From Fusibacter_C sp942493125 (GTDB taxonomy: Bacteria; Bacillota; Clostridia; Peptostreptococcales; Acidaminobacteraceae): a DNA stretch of 64,000 nucleotides. Shown here piece by piece: positions 34,881 through 42,732 of the stretch. Positions within the stretch are counted from its first letter, which is position 1. The number at the start of each line of letters is the position of its first letter. Where the stretch lies: contig OW818667.1 in assembly GCA_942493125.1 (NCBI GenBank), forward strand, positions 2,542,001-2,606,000, read 5' to 3'. Made by a program: the position numbers and the translations under genes. The notes beneath the pieces were generated by a model that made no database searches, had not been told where the DNA came from, and saw only the letters and a program-made list of their open reading frames with translations.

Positions 34881-35240
34881 ATGATCATTGCATTACCAGT
34901 AGACGAAAATAAGTTGGAATCCACAATCTGTATTTCATTTGGAAGAACCCCTTATTTTTTAATTTATGATACAGAAACGGATACGCACATATTTATCGAA
35001 AATCTTGCGGCTGATAGTCAAGGTGGCGCAGGGATAAAAGCTGCACAAACCATAGTCGACCAAAAGATAGGGGCGTTAATCACGCCAAGATGTGGTGAAA
35101 ATGCAGCTGAAGTATGCAGTGAAGCAGGGGTTAAGCTGTATCAGTCACGCGGAAATTCCATTGCCGAAAATATCGAGGCATTCAAGAATAGTCAGTTGTC
35201 GATCTTAAATGAAGTGCATGCAGGTCTACACAAGCACTAG
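34881..35240 (+). CDS. NifX/NafY-like (dinitrogenase FeMo-cofactor type) protein, ORP-like
   Basis: A 119-residue protein of the dinitrogenase iron-molybdenum cofactor biosynthesis family: MIIALPVDEN, CISFGRTPYFLIYD and GALITPRCGENA. Relatives outside nitrogen fixers, such as the Desulfovibrio orange protein (ORP), bind a Mo-Cu or Fe-S cluster. ATG 34881 follows TTAGGAGG. No nifHDK genes are seen, so a role in nitrogen fixation is not indicated. It heads the operon with two ferredoxin-type ATPases. Confidence 0.85.
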   Translation: MIIALPVDENKLESTICISFGRTPYFLIYDTETDTHIFIENLAADSQGGAGIKAAQTIVDQKIGALITPRCGENAAEVCSEAGVKLYQSRGNSIAENIEAFKNSQLSILNEVHAGLHKH

Positions 35241-35259
35241 TGAAAATTTGGAGGGCTGT

Positions 35260-36111
35260 ATGAAAATCGCAGTACTTAGTGGTAAAGGTGGTACTGGAAA
35301 AACCTTAGTCGCTGTCAATTTGGCATCCGTCTCAGCTCGATCCATCTATGTGGACTGTGATGTAGAAGAGCCAAATGGCGCTCTTTTTTTCAAACCAAAA
35401 GCTATAGAAGAAACACTTGTTTCTGTAAAAATACCGGTTGTTGATCACGAAAAGTGCACTGGATGCCGTAAATGTGTTGATTTTTGTAAATTCAATGCGC
35501 TGGCATTCATCAATCATAAGGTTAAAGTCTTTGACACAATCTGCCATTCATGTGGTGGCTGTTCGTTGGTATGTCCAGAAAATGCAATCTATGAAAAGGA
35601 TAAAGTCATAGGGACTGTTGAAGAAGGCTATTCTGAAGACGTTAAAGTGATTACTGGCAAACTGATCACAGGTGAAGAAACAGGCGTCCCAATTATCAAG
35701 AATCTTTTGGAACGCATCAAGGATGAAAAAGTGACGACAATTATCGACTGCCCTCCAGGAAGCTCGTGCATGGTCATGGAGAGCATCAAGGATGCCGATT
35801 ATTGCATACTTGTGGCAGAACCTACTGCTTTTGGCGTTCATAATCTGACAATGGTCCATGAACTTGTCAGACTATTTGAAAAACCATATGGTTGTCTACT
35901 TAACAAATGCTTGGAAGGCGTTAATCCATCAGAGACATTCTGCGAGGAACATAACATACCAATTATTGCAAGAATTCCTTTCGATCATCAATTGGGCAGT
36001 CTCAATTCAAACGGGGAAATCGTGTCGCGCAATGATTTGCATTATAAAACGCTCTTTGAAAATCTCTTTGAATCGTTACTATCTGACATAATGGAGGGGC
36101 GCTTTAGATGA
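35260..36111 (+). CDS. MinD/Mrp-type ATPase with inserted two-cluster ferredoxin domain
   Basis: A 283-residue protein with a deviant Walker A box GKGGTGKT (about 8-15) and an inserted pair of CxxCxxCxxxC motifs at about residues 65-76 and 94-106, giving two 4Fe-4S clusters. The family is the ORP-associated MinD ATPase, thought to use ATP to move or insert metal clusters. ATG 35260 follows GGAGGG, and the stop overlaps the next start by ATGA. Both neighbours have the same theme. Confidence 0.87.
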   Translation: MKIAVLSGKGGTGKTLVAVNLASVSARSIYVDCDVEEPNGALFFKPKAIEETLVSVKIPVVDHEKCTGCRKCVDFCKFNALAFINHKVKVFDTICHSCGGCSLVCPENAIYEKDKVIGTVEEGYSEDVKVITGKLITGEETGVPIIKNLLERIKDEKVTTIIDCPPGSSCMVMESIKDADYCILVAEPTAFGVHNLTMVHELVRLFEKPYGCLLNKCLEGVNPSETFCEEHNIPIIARIPFDHQLGSLNSNGEIVSRNDLHYKTLFENLFESLLSDIMEGRFR

Positions 36112-37007
36112 AACAACTACTCATATTGAGCGGAAAGGGTGGAACCGGTAAAACGACGATTGCGTCGGCCTTCATTGAACTATCTCAAGCGAAAGGCTTT
36201 GCAGATTGCGATGTCGATGCACCAAACCTTCATTTGATTCATAGAGATTTTGAGACAGAAAGAAATCTCGACTATTTTGGAATGGATAAAGCGTTTATTG
36301 ATCCAGACAGATGTATCCACTGTGGTATATGCATGGACAACTGTCGTTTTGAAGCGATCCATAATCATAAAGTGGATGCTTTTGGTTGTGAAGGGTGTGG
36401 CGTATGCGAACTGGTATGTCCTGTGGATGCGATTCAAATGGTTCGTGAAAAGGCTGGCGATCTTACAGTGCTTGAAGGACAATCGATCTTTTCAACGGCA
36501 AAGCTTAAAATGGGAAGTGGTACAAGTGGTTTGCTCGTTTCAGAAGTCAAGAAAAAACTCAAAGAAGCGATTGTCGATTCAAAACAGGAAGTCCCACTGG
36601 TGATCATCGATGGTTCTCCTGGTATCGGATGCCCAGTTATTTCGTCCATAAGTGGCGTAGATATGATACTGATTGTCACTGAACCATCTGTTTCCGGTTT
36701 TAGCGACATGATACGCATCATAGAAACGGCGAAGATTTTTAAACCTAAGTTAGCCGTATGTATCAACAAGTACGATACGAACCATTTTTTATCAGAGAAA
36801 ATTGAAAATTATTGCACCCTAAACAAGTTGCGGTTTTTAGGTCGTATTCCTTATGATACGCAGGCGGTAAATGCGATCAACAAAGGGGTGAGCATCATCT
36901 CAAAACCATCTGCAGCGGGCGAGGCGGTTAAGCGGGTTTATGAACAAACGATAGAAATATTATTTGACGAATCAAGTGAAACATTATTTAGAATTAACTC
37001 GAAATAA
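36108..37007 (+). CDS. second MinD-type ATPase with ferredoxin insert
   Basis: The 299-residue protein is related to the preceding ATPase, with GKGGTGKT (about 8-15) and ferredoxin motifs in CIHCGICMDNC and CEGCGVCELVC. Paired ATPases of this type occur in ORP-like operons and are thought to work as a heterodimer. It is coupled by ATGA overlap to the first. Confidence 0.87.
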   Translation: MKQLLILSGKGGTGKTTIASAFIELSQAKGFADCDVDAPNLHLIHRDFETERNLDYFGMDKAFIDPDRCIHCGICMDNCRFEAIHNHKVDAFGCEGCGVCELVCPVDAIQMVREKAGDLTVLEGQSIFSTAKLKMGSGTSGLLVSEVKKKLKEAIVDSKQEVPLVIIDGSPGIGCPVISSISGVDMILIVTEPSVSGFSDMIRIIETAKIFKPKLAVCINKYDTNHFLSEKIENYCTLNKLRFLGRIPYDTQAVNAINKGVSIISKPSAAGEAVKRVYEQTIEILFDESSETLFRINSK

Positions 37008-37041
37008 ATTTAATGTAATAAAAATTTGAGGAGGATTTTAT

Positions 37042-37398
37042 ATGAAAATTGCAGTAGCAAGCAATGGAAATCAAGTAACGGAACATTTTGGACACTGTGA
37101 GTTTTTCCATATTTTCCATACGGAAAATAAAGCCATCGTAAGAACTGAAAGTGTAGCAAATCCAGGTCACAAACCAGGATTTTTACCAAATTTTCTTCAT
37201 GATCTAGGTGTTATGGTGATTATTTCTGGTGGAATGGGTGGCGGTGCAATTGATATATTTAATGAAAAGGGCATCGAAGTGATCATTGGCGCAACTGGCG
37301 TTTCTGAAAATGCTGCGAAATCTTATTTAGCAGGGAATCTAAAATCAACGGGTTCAGTGTGTCATGATCATCAACATCATGATTCATGTAACGAATAA
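37042..37398 (+). CDS. NifX-like protein with His/Cys-rich tail
   Basis: The 118-residue protein is of the same FeMo-cofactor family as the first gene, with KIAVASNGNQVTEHFGHCEFF and ISGGMGGGAIDIF. The C-terminal CHDHQHHDSC is a likely metal-binding tail. It would carry a cluster or metal in the same pathway. GAGGAGG precedes its ATG. Confidence 0.87.
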   Translation: MKIAVASNGNQVTEHFGHCEFFHIFHTENKAIVRTESVANPGHKPGFLPNFLHDLGVMVIISGGMGGGAIDIFNEKGIEVIIGATGVSENAAKSYLAGNLKSTGSVCHDHQHHDSCNE

Positions 37399-37408
37399 TC
37401 ACAAAAAT

Positions 37409-37445
37409 AAGAGATCTCTCAAATTGAAACTTGAGAAATCTCTTT
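37409..37445 (+). terminator. terminator of the first ORP-like operon
   Basis: AAGAGAT-C-TCTCAA pairs with TTGAGA-A-ATCTCTT around an 8-nt loop, ending in TTTATTAT. One internal mismatch is present. Confidence 0.75.
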
Positions 37446-37461
37446 ATTATGGTATAACTAT

Positions 37462-37576
37462 GGAAATTGCATAATTACTTTTTAAGTTGCAAAATTCCGT
37501 TTATCGAAATTGACAATGGCTCAATCAAGCCGTTTTGATAAATGAAATTCATACAATTTGGAATTATGCAATTTCC
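37462..37576. repeat. 115-bp element with 15-bp terminal inverted repeats, copy 1
   Basis: GGAAATTGCATAATT at 37462-37476 is the exact reverse complement of 37562-37576. The 85-bp interior contains further pairing, such as TTTATC with GATAAA around GGCT-CAATCA-AGCC. It lies between the terminator of the ORP-like operon and the end of the peroxiredoxin gene. A second element of the same length and ends is at 38412. No coding capacity. Confidence 0.75.
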
Positions 37577-37589
37577 TTAACTAGGTAAT

Positions 37590-38300
37590 TTAATCTTCGT
37601 CCTCGACGGACCATACTTTCCATACATTACCGACAAGATCAGGACCTGGTTTAAGTGTTTTTTTGCCTGGGTACCAACCAGATGGTGTGGCTTCAGTACC
37701 ACCAGATTCTCTAACAAGCTGAAAGGCTTGGATCTGTCGAATCGTTTCAGAAACGTTTCTCCCTACAGGAGGGGTTAAGACTTCATAGCCTTGAACATTG
37801 CCATCGGGATCGATGATAAATCGACCGCGCATTTCCACGCCAGCCTCCGGATCATAGATGCCATAGAGTGTGCCAACACCGCCCCCAGAATCGGAAAGCA
37901 TAGGGAATCTCACACCGCCGTCAACCATTTTTGAAAGCTCATGGTCGTTCCACATTTTATGGACGTAGATGCTATCGACGCTGACCGAGAGTACTTCAAC
38001 GCCTAGTTCTTGAAAGCGAGGGAGTTTATCTGCAACTGCAGATACTTCAGTCGCTCAAACAAATGTGAAGTCGCCTGGATAGAAACAGAGTACGACCCAC
38101 TTGCCAATAAATTCTGAGAGTTTAAAATTTTTAAAACCACCTTGGTAATAGCCAGCGAGTTCAAAATCTGGTGCTGGTCCGCCTACTTTAATCATGGATT
38201 TTACCTCCTGTTTTTCATTTCTTGAATCTTCTACTAATGGTGATGCTTGAACGATGGACGATTTTGGTCTAACACATCCGGGCTTAAAATCAGTTGGCAA
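37590..38300 (-). CDS. prxU: selenocysteine-containing peroxiredoxin (TGA at the peroxidatic position)
   Basis: On the minus strand the frame runs through one TGA (38055-38057) inside GDFTFV-U-ATEVS, exactly where peroxiredoxins have the peroxidatic Cys. Sequence on both sides is full-length AhpC/Prx family (APDFEL, MWNDHELSKMV, RGRFIIDPDG, GWYPGK). A hairpin fit for a bacterial SECIS follows at once (38027-38044). Such PrxU proteins are known in Peptoclostridium acidaminophilum. The usual resolving Cys is replaced (EATPSGW). Two good starts exist: TTG 38300 behind GAGGAGGTGA (236 residues, Sec82) or ATG 38195 behind GGAGG (201 residues, Sec47). It reduces peroxides and sits within a metal-cluster locus. 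A sequencing error is unlikely given the intact flanks. Confidence 0.85.
38027..38044 (-). promoter_or_regulatory. candidate bacterial SECIS hairpin
   Basis: Starting 11 bases after the UGA in the mRNA, UAUCUGC pairs perfectly with GCAGAUA around loop AGUU. The distance and compact stem-loop fit bacterial SECIS elements, which bind SelB to direct selenocysteine insertion at an in-frame UGA. Confidence 0.75.
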
Positions 38301-38380
38301 TAGATTCACCTCCTCTGTATAGGTACGTTGCGTTTGTACCCAAAGTAAAATGGATTTAAACGAAAGTGAACCATATATTA

Positions 38381-38408
38381 TTGACATATATCGGATTCGA
38401 CGTATAAT
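38381..38408 (+). promoter_or_regulatory. promoter of the DUF134/Mrp operon, twin of the first
   Basis: TTGACA (38381-38386) and TATAAT (38403-38408) stand 16 bp apart, and the spacer matches the ORP promoter except at four bases. GACATATATC (38383-38392) is the imperfect form of the same palindrome. One regulator probably controls both operons. Confidence 0.88.
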
Positions 38409-38411
38409 GAA

Positions 38412-38526
38412 GGAAATTGCATAATTACCGAATACGTTTCGGAATACAAGCATATACATGGCAACAATTGCTTGTTTACGTTTTATTTGTATGAGGATAT
38501 CATGGAATTGGAATTATGCGATTTCC
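38412..38526. repeat. 115-bp element with terminal inverted repeats, copy 2
   Basis: GGAAATTGCATAATT at 38412-38426 (identical to copy 1) pairs with AATTATGCGATTTCC at 38512-38526, with one mismatch. The length is the same 115 bp, while the interior is mostly different yet rich in pairing: ACAAGCA with TGCTTGT, ATACAA with TTGTAT, and CCGAA with TTCGG. It lies in the leader of the operon starting at 38381. A partial third copy of the end (GGAAATTGGAATCATAC) follows at about 38535. Confidence 0.75.
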
Positions 38527-38593
38527 CAAATGAAGGAAATTGGAATCATACATTTGAAGTGACTTTAAGAACATAATGAGGAGGACGTAAAAC

Positions 38594-38986
38594 ATGGCAA
38601 GACCTAGAAAATGGCGAAAAGTATGTTGCATGCCAGATAATGATCGATTTGGACCGTTAGGTTCGTTTATGAATAGCGAAGACTTTATAATCATGAGTAT
38701 AGATGAGTATGAAACGATACGATTGATTGATCTGGAATCTTTTACACAAGAAGAATGTGCGGGGCACATGGGGATAGCAAGAACGACTGTTCAAGGAATC
38801 TACAATGACGCTAGAAAAAAACTGGCGGATTCGCTTGTGAATGGAAAAGTCATGCGCATTGAAGGTGGCGATTATGTTCTATGTAGTGGTCACGACCGAA
38901 CTTGTGGATGTGGCGGTTGCCGCGGCAACAAATGTGGATATGACAACATAAATGACCAAATTGAAGAGGAGATAATCAATGAGTGA
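38594..38986 (+). CDS. DUF134 (UPF0251) HTH protein
   Basis: A 130-residue protein opening MARPRKWRKVCCMPDN, the mark of the DUF134 family, with a sigma-region-4-like helix-turn-helix (TQEECAGHMGIARTTVQGIY, about 51-70) and a Cys-rich C-terminus (GCGGCRGNKCG). Family members occur beside ORP/Mrp genes. It may be the regulator that senses metal or cluster state and binds the GACATATGTC sites; this is an inference. Confidence 0.85.
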   Translation: MARPRKWRKVCCMPDNDRFGPLGSFMNSEDFIIMSIDEYETIRLIDLESFTQEECAGHMGIARTTVQGIYNDARKKLADSLVNGKVMRIEGGDYVLCSGHDRTCGCGGCRGNKCGYDNINDQIEEEIINE

Positions 38987-39806
38987 ACAATGTAATCAAA
39001 GCTGTAGTAGCTGTGGTGAAGAATGTAGCACCAGAAAAGAACCAAAGACTGATTTTACAGAGAGACTACATGACATGAGCAGCATCGGAAAAGTGATTGG
39101 CGTCGTTAGCGGTAAAGGTGGCGTTGGAAAATCACTTGTGACTTCTTTGCTCGCTGTGACAATGAATCGAAGAGGGCATCATGTGGCTATCATGGATGCC
39201 GATATAACAGGCCCTTCTATTCCAAAAGCTTTTGGATTGAAAGGCAGCACATCAGGCAACGAATTTGGCATTTATCCAACAAAAAGCAGAATGGGCATCG
39301 ATGTCATGTCGATCAATTTACTACTAGCTAATGAATCTGATCCAGTTGTCTGGAGAGGACCAATCATAGCCAACACCGTTAAACAATTTTGGTCTGAAGT
39401 CATTTGGGCTAATGTGGATTATATGTTCATCGATTTACCACCTGGAACAGGCGATGTCCCTCTCACGGTTTTTCAATCAATTAAAGTGGATGGCATTGTC
39501 ATCGTAACATCTCCACAGGAATTAGTATCAGTCATTGTATCAAAAGCGGTGAAAATGGCTCAGATGATGAACATCCCAATCATCGGCATCGTAGAAAACA
39601 TGGCGTATTTTAAATGTCCTAACTGTGACGAAGAACATGCAATCTTTGGAAAGGGCAATATTGAAAAAGTAGCGACAAAATACAATTTGGACATCATCGC
39701 AAGAATTCCCATCGATGCAAAGCTAGCAAAAGCATGTGACAATGGCATGATAGAGCTATATGATGGCAATTGGATTGACGGCGTTGCCGAGACACTGGAG
39801 CAGTAG
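38979..39806 (+). CDS. Mrp/NBP35-family Fe-S carrier ATPase
   Basis: The 275-residue protein starts with a C-x3-C-x2-C-x3-C stretch for cluster binding (about 5-16), followed by GKGGVGKS (about 45-52), DIDTGP-like DADITGPSIP and a C-terminal CPNC pair in KCPNCDEEHA. It is the ApbC/Mrp type that carries a bridging 4Fe-4S cluster to target proteins. It overlaps the DUF134 gene by 8 bp. Confidence 0.9.
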   Translation: MSEQCNQSCSSCGEECSTRKEPKTDFTERLHDMSSIGKVIGVVSGKGGVGKSLVTSLLAVTMNRRGHHVAIMDADITGPSIPKAFGLKGSTSGNEFGIYPTKSRMGIDVMSINLLLANESDPVVWRGPIIANTVKQFWSEVIWANVDYMFIDLPPGTGDVPLTVFQSIKVDGIVIVTSPQELVSVIVSKAVKMAQMMNIPIIGIVENMAYFKCPNCDEEHAIFGKGNIEKVATKYNLDIIARIPIDAKLAKACDNGMIELYDGNWIDGVAETLEQ

Positions 39807-39852
39807 TTATCGTTCATCACCAATACCTATGTTTATTTTGGGAGGAAAAGTT

Positions 39853-41412
39853 ATGTCATACAGTCCATCATTAGGCAGTAGCATAAGTAATACGCAAATG
39901 AGAACCCCGAGAAATATTTCAACGGTTTCGGGAATGTGCGCCGTTTGTACGGTAAAATGCTTGGGAACCTGTGAAATTGGTCACTCGGCAGTTAGAGGTT
40001 CTGAGGCGATTTATCCACATTCGGCTGATGTGAATCAATTTGGTTCTGAAAAAAATTACCCGATTGATTTTTCTCATTTAAATATCAATGGTCGCGTATT
40101 TGGTGTTCAAGGCACCGTTGAAAGTGTAGATGAAGCGACGTTTCCAAAGGCCAACATTGAAACGCATTTTGGCAAGCTTCACCCTGTCAAATTGAAAGCG
40201 CCGTTTATTTTGCCTGCTATGGCAAAGCTCAATTGGAAAGATTACTTTTCTGGCGCTGCCCTCGCCGGAGTTTTAGCTGTCATAGGTGAAGATGTCGTGG
40301 CTAAGGATTCACTCCTTGTACTCGAATCGGGAAAAGTTGTGGATTCTCCTTTATTGTCACAAATGGTCGAAGCATTTAGGTCGCATCAAGACGGTTATGG
40401 CGATATCGTTGTACAGGCAAATGAAGATGATGAGCGTCTTGGTGTCCTAGATTATGCCATCAAATACTTAAATGTCGAAACTGTTGAACTCAAATTTGGT
40501 CAGGCGGCTAAGGGGATTCAAGGTATGGGACGCCTCAAAACCATAGAAGAAGCAATGCGTCTCAAGCAGATGGGGTATTTGGTTTTTCCAGATCCAACCG
40601 ATGAAAATGTGAAAGCCAATTACGAAAAGGGTATTGGGCTGACTTTTGAAAAAGTAGGTAAGTTACCTGTTTGGAATGAAACGCATCTGCTCAAAAGAGT
40701 GAATGCTTTAAGACAGTTAGGTGCAAAACGCATCTGTTTTAAAACAGGCCCATTTGATACGAGAGACTTGATGCATCTTTTGAAAATTGCGTCTGTAGCT
40801 GGTGTTGATCTTGTAACGTTTGACGGTGCAGGTGGCGGAACGGGCAACAGTCCGGCAAAAATGATGAACGAATGGGGCATTCCAACGATTCAGCTAGAAG
40901 TCTTGGTCAACGACATACTCAGAAAACTCGTTTTGCTTCGATATGATGTGCCGCAAGTGGCAATAACTGGTGGCATCGCCATGGAGGATCAAGTATTTAA
41001 GGCTTTGGCACTGGGTGCGCCTCATATCACACTCGTCGGTATTGGAAGAGCTGCAATGGCCGCTGCTATGATGGGCAAACAAGTCGGTGAAATGATTGAA
41101 AACGGAAAGACGCCAAAAGAGTATGAACATTTTGGAAACGCCGTTGAAACGATATTTGAGAATTACAAAGTCTTACAGGCTGAGTATGGTGAACGCGTTC
41201 ATACATTTTCACCAGGTGCTGTAGGTGTCTTTTCTTTTCTTGAGCGGGTATCGGTCGGTTTACGTCAATTGATGGCGCTCAATCGAAAATTCGACCTTAG
41301 ATATTTATCAAATGATGACTTGATCGCTATGACTGATCTGTCCCAAAAAATCACACATCTTGACAGTTTGGAAACTAAATTGGATAAAGAATTGGATGCA
41401 ATGACTAAGTAG
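39853..41412 (+). CDS. FMN-binding glutamate-synthase-like protein
   Basis: The 519-residue protein has the FMN-dependent glutamate synthase fold: VELKFGQAAKGIQG (about 208-221), DLVTFDGAGGGTGNSP (about 316-331) and GVGRAAM-like sequence. A four-Cys motif near the N-terminus (C29, C32, C36, C40) replaces the usual glutaminase. Such stand-alone proteins occur in anaerobes with an unknown acceptor. It follows the Mrp gene, which could supply its cluster. The ATG follows GGAGG. Confidence 0.8.
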   Translation: MSYSPSLGSSISNTQMRTPRNISTVSGMCAVCTVKCLGTCEIGHSAVRGSEAIYPHSADVNQFGSEKNYPIDFSHLNINGRVFGVQGTVESVDEATFPKANIETHFGKLHPVKLKAPFILPAMAKLNWKDYFSGAALAGVLAVIGEDVVAKDSLLVLESGKVVDSPLLSQMVEAFRSHQDGYGDIVVQANEDDERLGVLDYAIKYLNVETVELKFGQAAKGIQGMGRLKTIEEAMRLKQMGYLVFPDPTDENVKANYEKGIGLTFEKVGKLPVWNETHLLKRVNALRQLGAKRICFKTGPFDTRDLMHLLKIASVAGVDLVTFDGAGGGTGNSPAKMMNEWGIPTIQLEVLVNDILRKLVLLRYDVPQVAITGGIAMEDQVFKALALGAPHITLVGIGRAAMAAAMMGKQVGEMIENGKTPKEYEHFGNAVETIFENYKVLQAEYGERVHTFSPGAVGVFSFLERVSVGLRQLMALNRKFDLRYLSNDDLIAMTDLSQKITHLDSLETKLDKELDAMTK

Positions 41413-41417
41413 TCAAT

Positions 41418-41475
41418 AAAAAAGGAACCATCTCATGCATGACACAAAATCATGATGCTGTGAGGGTTCCTTTTT
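41418..41475. terminator. bidirectional terminator
   Basis: AAAAAAGGAACC (41418-41429) pairs with GGTTCCTTTTT (41465-41475), with inner CTCA/TGAG pairing. Because the convergent peptidase gene ends at 41540, it can serve both strands. Confidence 0.8.
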
Positions 41476-41539
41476 ATTATGACTCTTTTGATATTTCAAT
41501 TGATATTTCTATTGATATTACTTTTGCTTATCCCAACAC

Positions 41540-42667
41540 CTATAGTATTTGTGATACTGTTTGACCTTTAATCAATTCAAGAACCAACTTAGACGTTGTG
41601 ACGAGGTCTTTGATGTGTAGGTGCTCTTCAAGTGTGTGCGGCTTTTTCTCGCCAATGCCAAGGTTGATGGCGTCTATACCATTCGCATTGAAGATATTTG
41701 TGTCACTGCCACCGCCGGAGGAAGCTGTGAAAGGCTTAAGACCGATATTTGTACATGCCGTCATCGCTTTTTGAACGATCGGTGCATTGTCATCTACTGA
41801 AAATGCAGAATACATACGTGTAACCTTTGATTCCACTTTTGCGCCAAATGCTGTTGCGGCTTCCTCGAAGCAAGCCACCATGTGGTCGGATTGGCTTTTA
41901 AGTTTGTCGTTGTCAAGACTTCTCGCCTCAGCGATAACTACAGTCTCAGCGGGCACGATATTGGTAACCGAACCACCTTCGATGTGACCGATATTGGCAG
42001 TCGTTTCTGAATCAATACGGAGCAAGTTCATTTTACTGATCGCATGACTTGCCACCATGATAGCGCTGATGCCTTCTTCTGGGGCAACCCCTGCATGGGC
42101 AGGCTTGCCTATTATTTTGAATTCGAGTTTATCTTGCGCAGGTCCCTTGACGATAATCTGGCCAGGATCGCCACCGCTATCGAGTACAAACACCTGTTTT
42201 GATTTGATCTGTTTGAAATCGAGGTTCTTTGCGCCATGTAAGCCGCCTTCTTCGAAGATGCTGAAGATCACTTCGATATCTGCATGCTTCATATCGTTTT
42301 CAACGACGGTACGGAGTGCTTCGACGACGGCTGCAATACCCGCTTTGTCGTCGCCACCAAGGATCGTCGTGCCATCACTATAGATGATGCCATCGCGAAT
42401 CACTGGTTTGATATCGATGCTCGGTGAAACAGTGTCCATGTGGCAGCTGAAAAGGATTGTATCCCCATCCGTATTGCCTTTGAGTCTTGCGATGACATTG
42501 CCCGTGTCGCTGCCTACTTTTTCGCCAGTATCGTCAATTCTGACTTCGAGGCCGAGTGATTCAAGCTCTTTGCTGATAAAAGCGGCAAATCGACCTTCTT
42601 GTTTTGTAGGGCTGGAAATTTGAACATATGCCATGAAGGCATCAACCAATCTTTGTTCATTGATCAT
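41540..42667 (-). CDS. M20-family metallopeptidase, PepT-like
   Basis: The 375-residue protein has the M20 two-zinc motifs: SCHMDTV (about 74-80), GGDDKAG, EEGGLHGAK and the late GGGSDTN plus a final His in HTLEEH. It should release amino acids from di- or tripeptides. The ATG follows AGGAGG. The nitroreductase gene lies upstream on the same strand. Confidence 0.88.
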   Translation of the reverse strand: MINEQRLVDAFMAYVQISSPTKQEGRFAAFISKELESLGLEVRIDDTGEKVGSDTGNVIARLKGNTDGDTILFSCHMDTVSPSIDIKPVIRDGIIYSDGTTILGGDDKAGIAAVVEALRTVVENDMKHADIEVIFSIFEEGGLHGAKNLDFKQIKSKQVFVLDSGGDPGQIIVKGPAQDKLEFKIIGKPAHAGVAPEEGISAIMVASHAISKMNLLRIDSETTANIGHIEGGSVTNIVPAETVVIAEARSLDNDKLKSQSDHMVACFEEAATAFGAKVESKVTRMYSAFSVDDNAPIVQKAMTACTNIGLKPFTASSGGGSDTNIFNANGIDAINLGIGEKKPHTLEEHLHIKDLVTTSKLVLELIKGQTVSQIL

Positions 42668-42732
42668 TTTGTAAATCCTCCTGAGTTGAATTATCTACTG
42701 GTATAAATAATGTTTCTTTAATTTGCATAACT

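Noticed and set aside
34881..37398. Nitrogen-fixation genes
   Set aside because: NifX-like proteins occur here with ORP-type ATPases and there is no nifH, nifD or nifK.
37590..38195. Peroxiredoxin as a pseudogene broken by a stop codon
   Set aside because: The stop is TGA exactly at the catalytic Cys position, reading frame and family sequence continue on both sides, and a SECIS-like hairpin follows.
37462..38526. Insertion sequence or transposon ends flanking the peroxiredoxin gene
   Set aside because: Each element has its own pair of ends only 115 bp apart, no transposase is present and no clear target duplication is seen.
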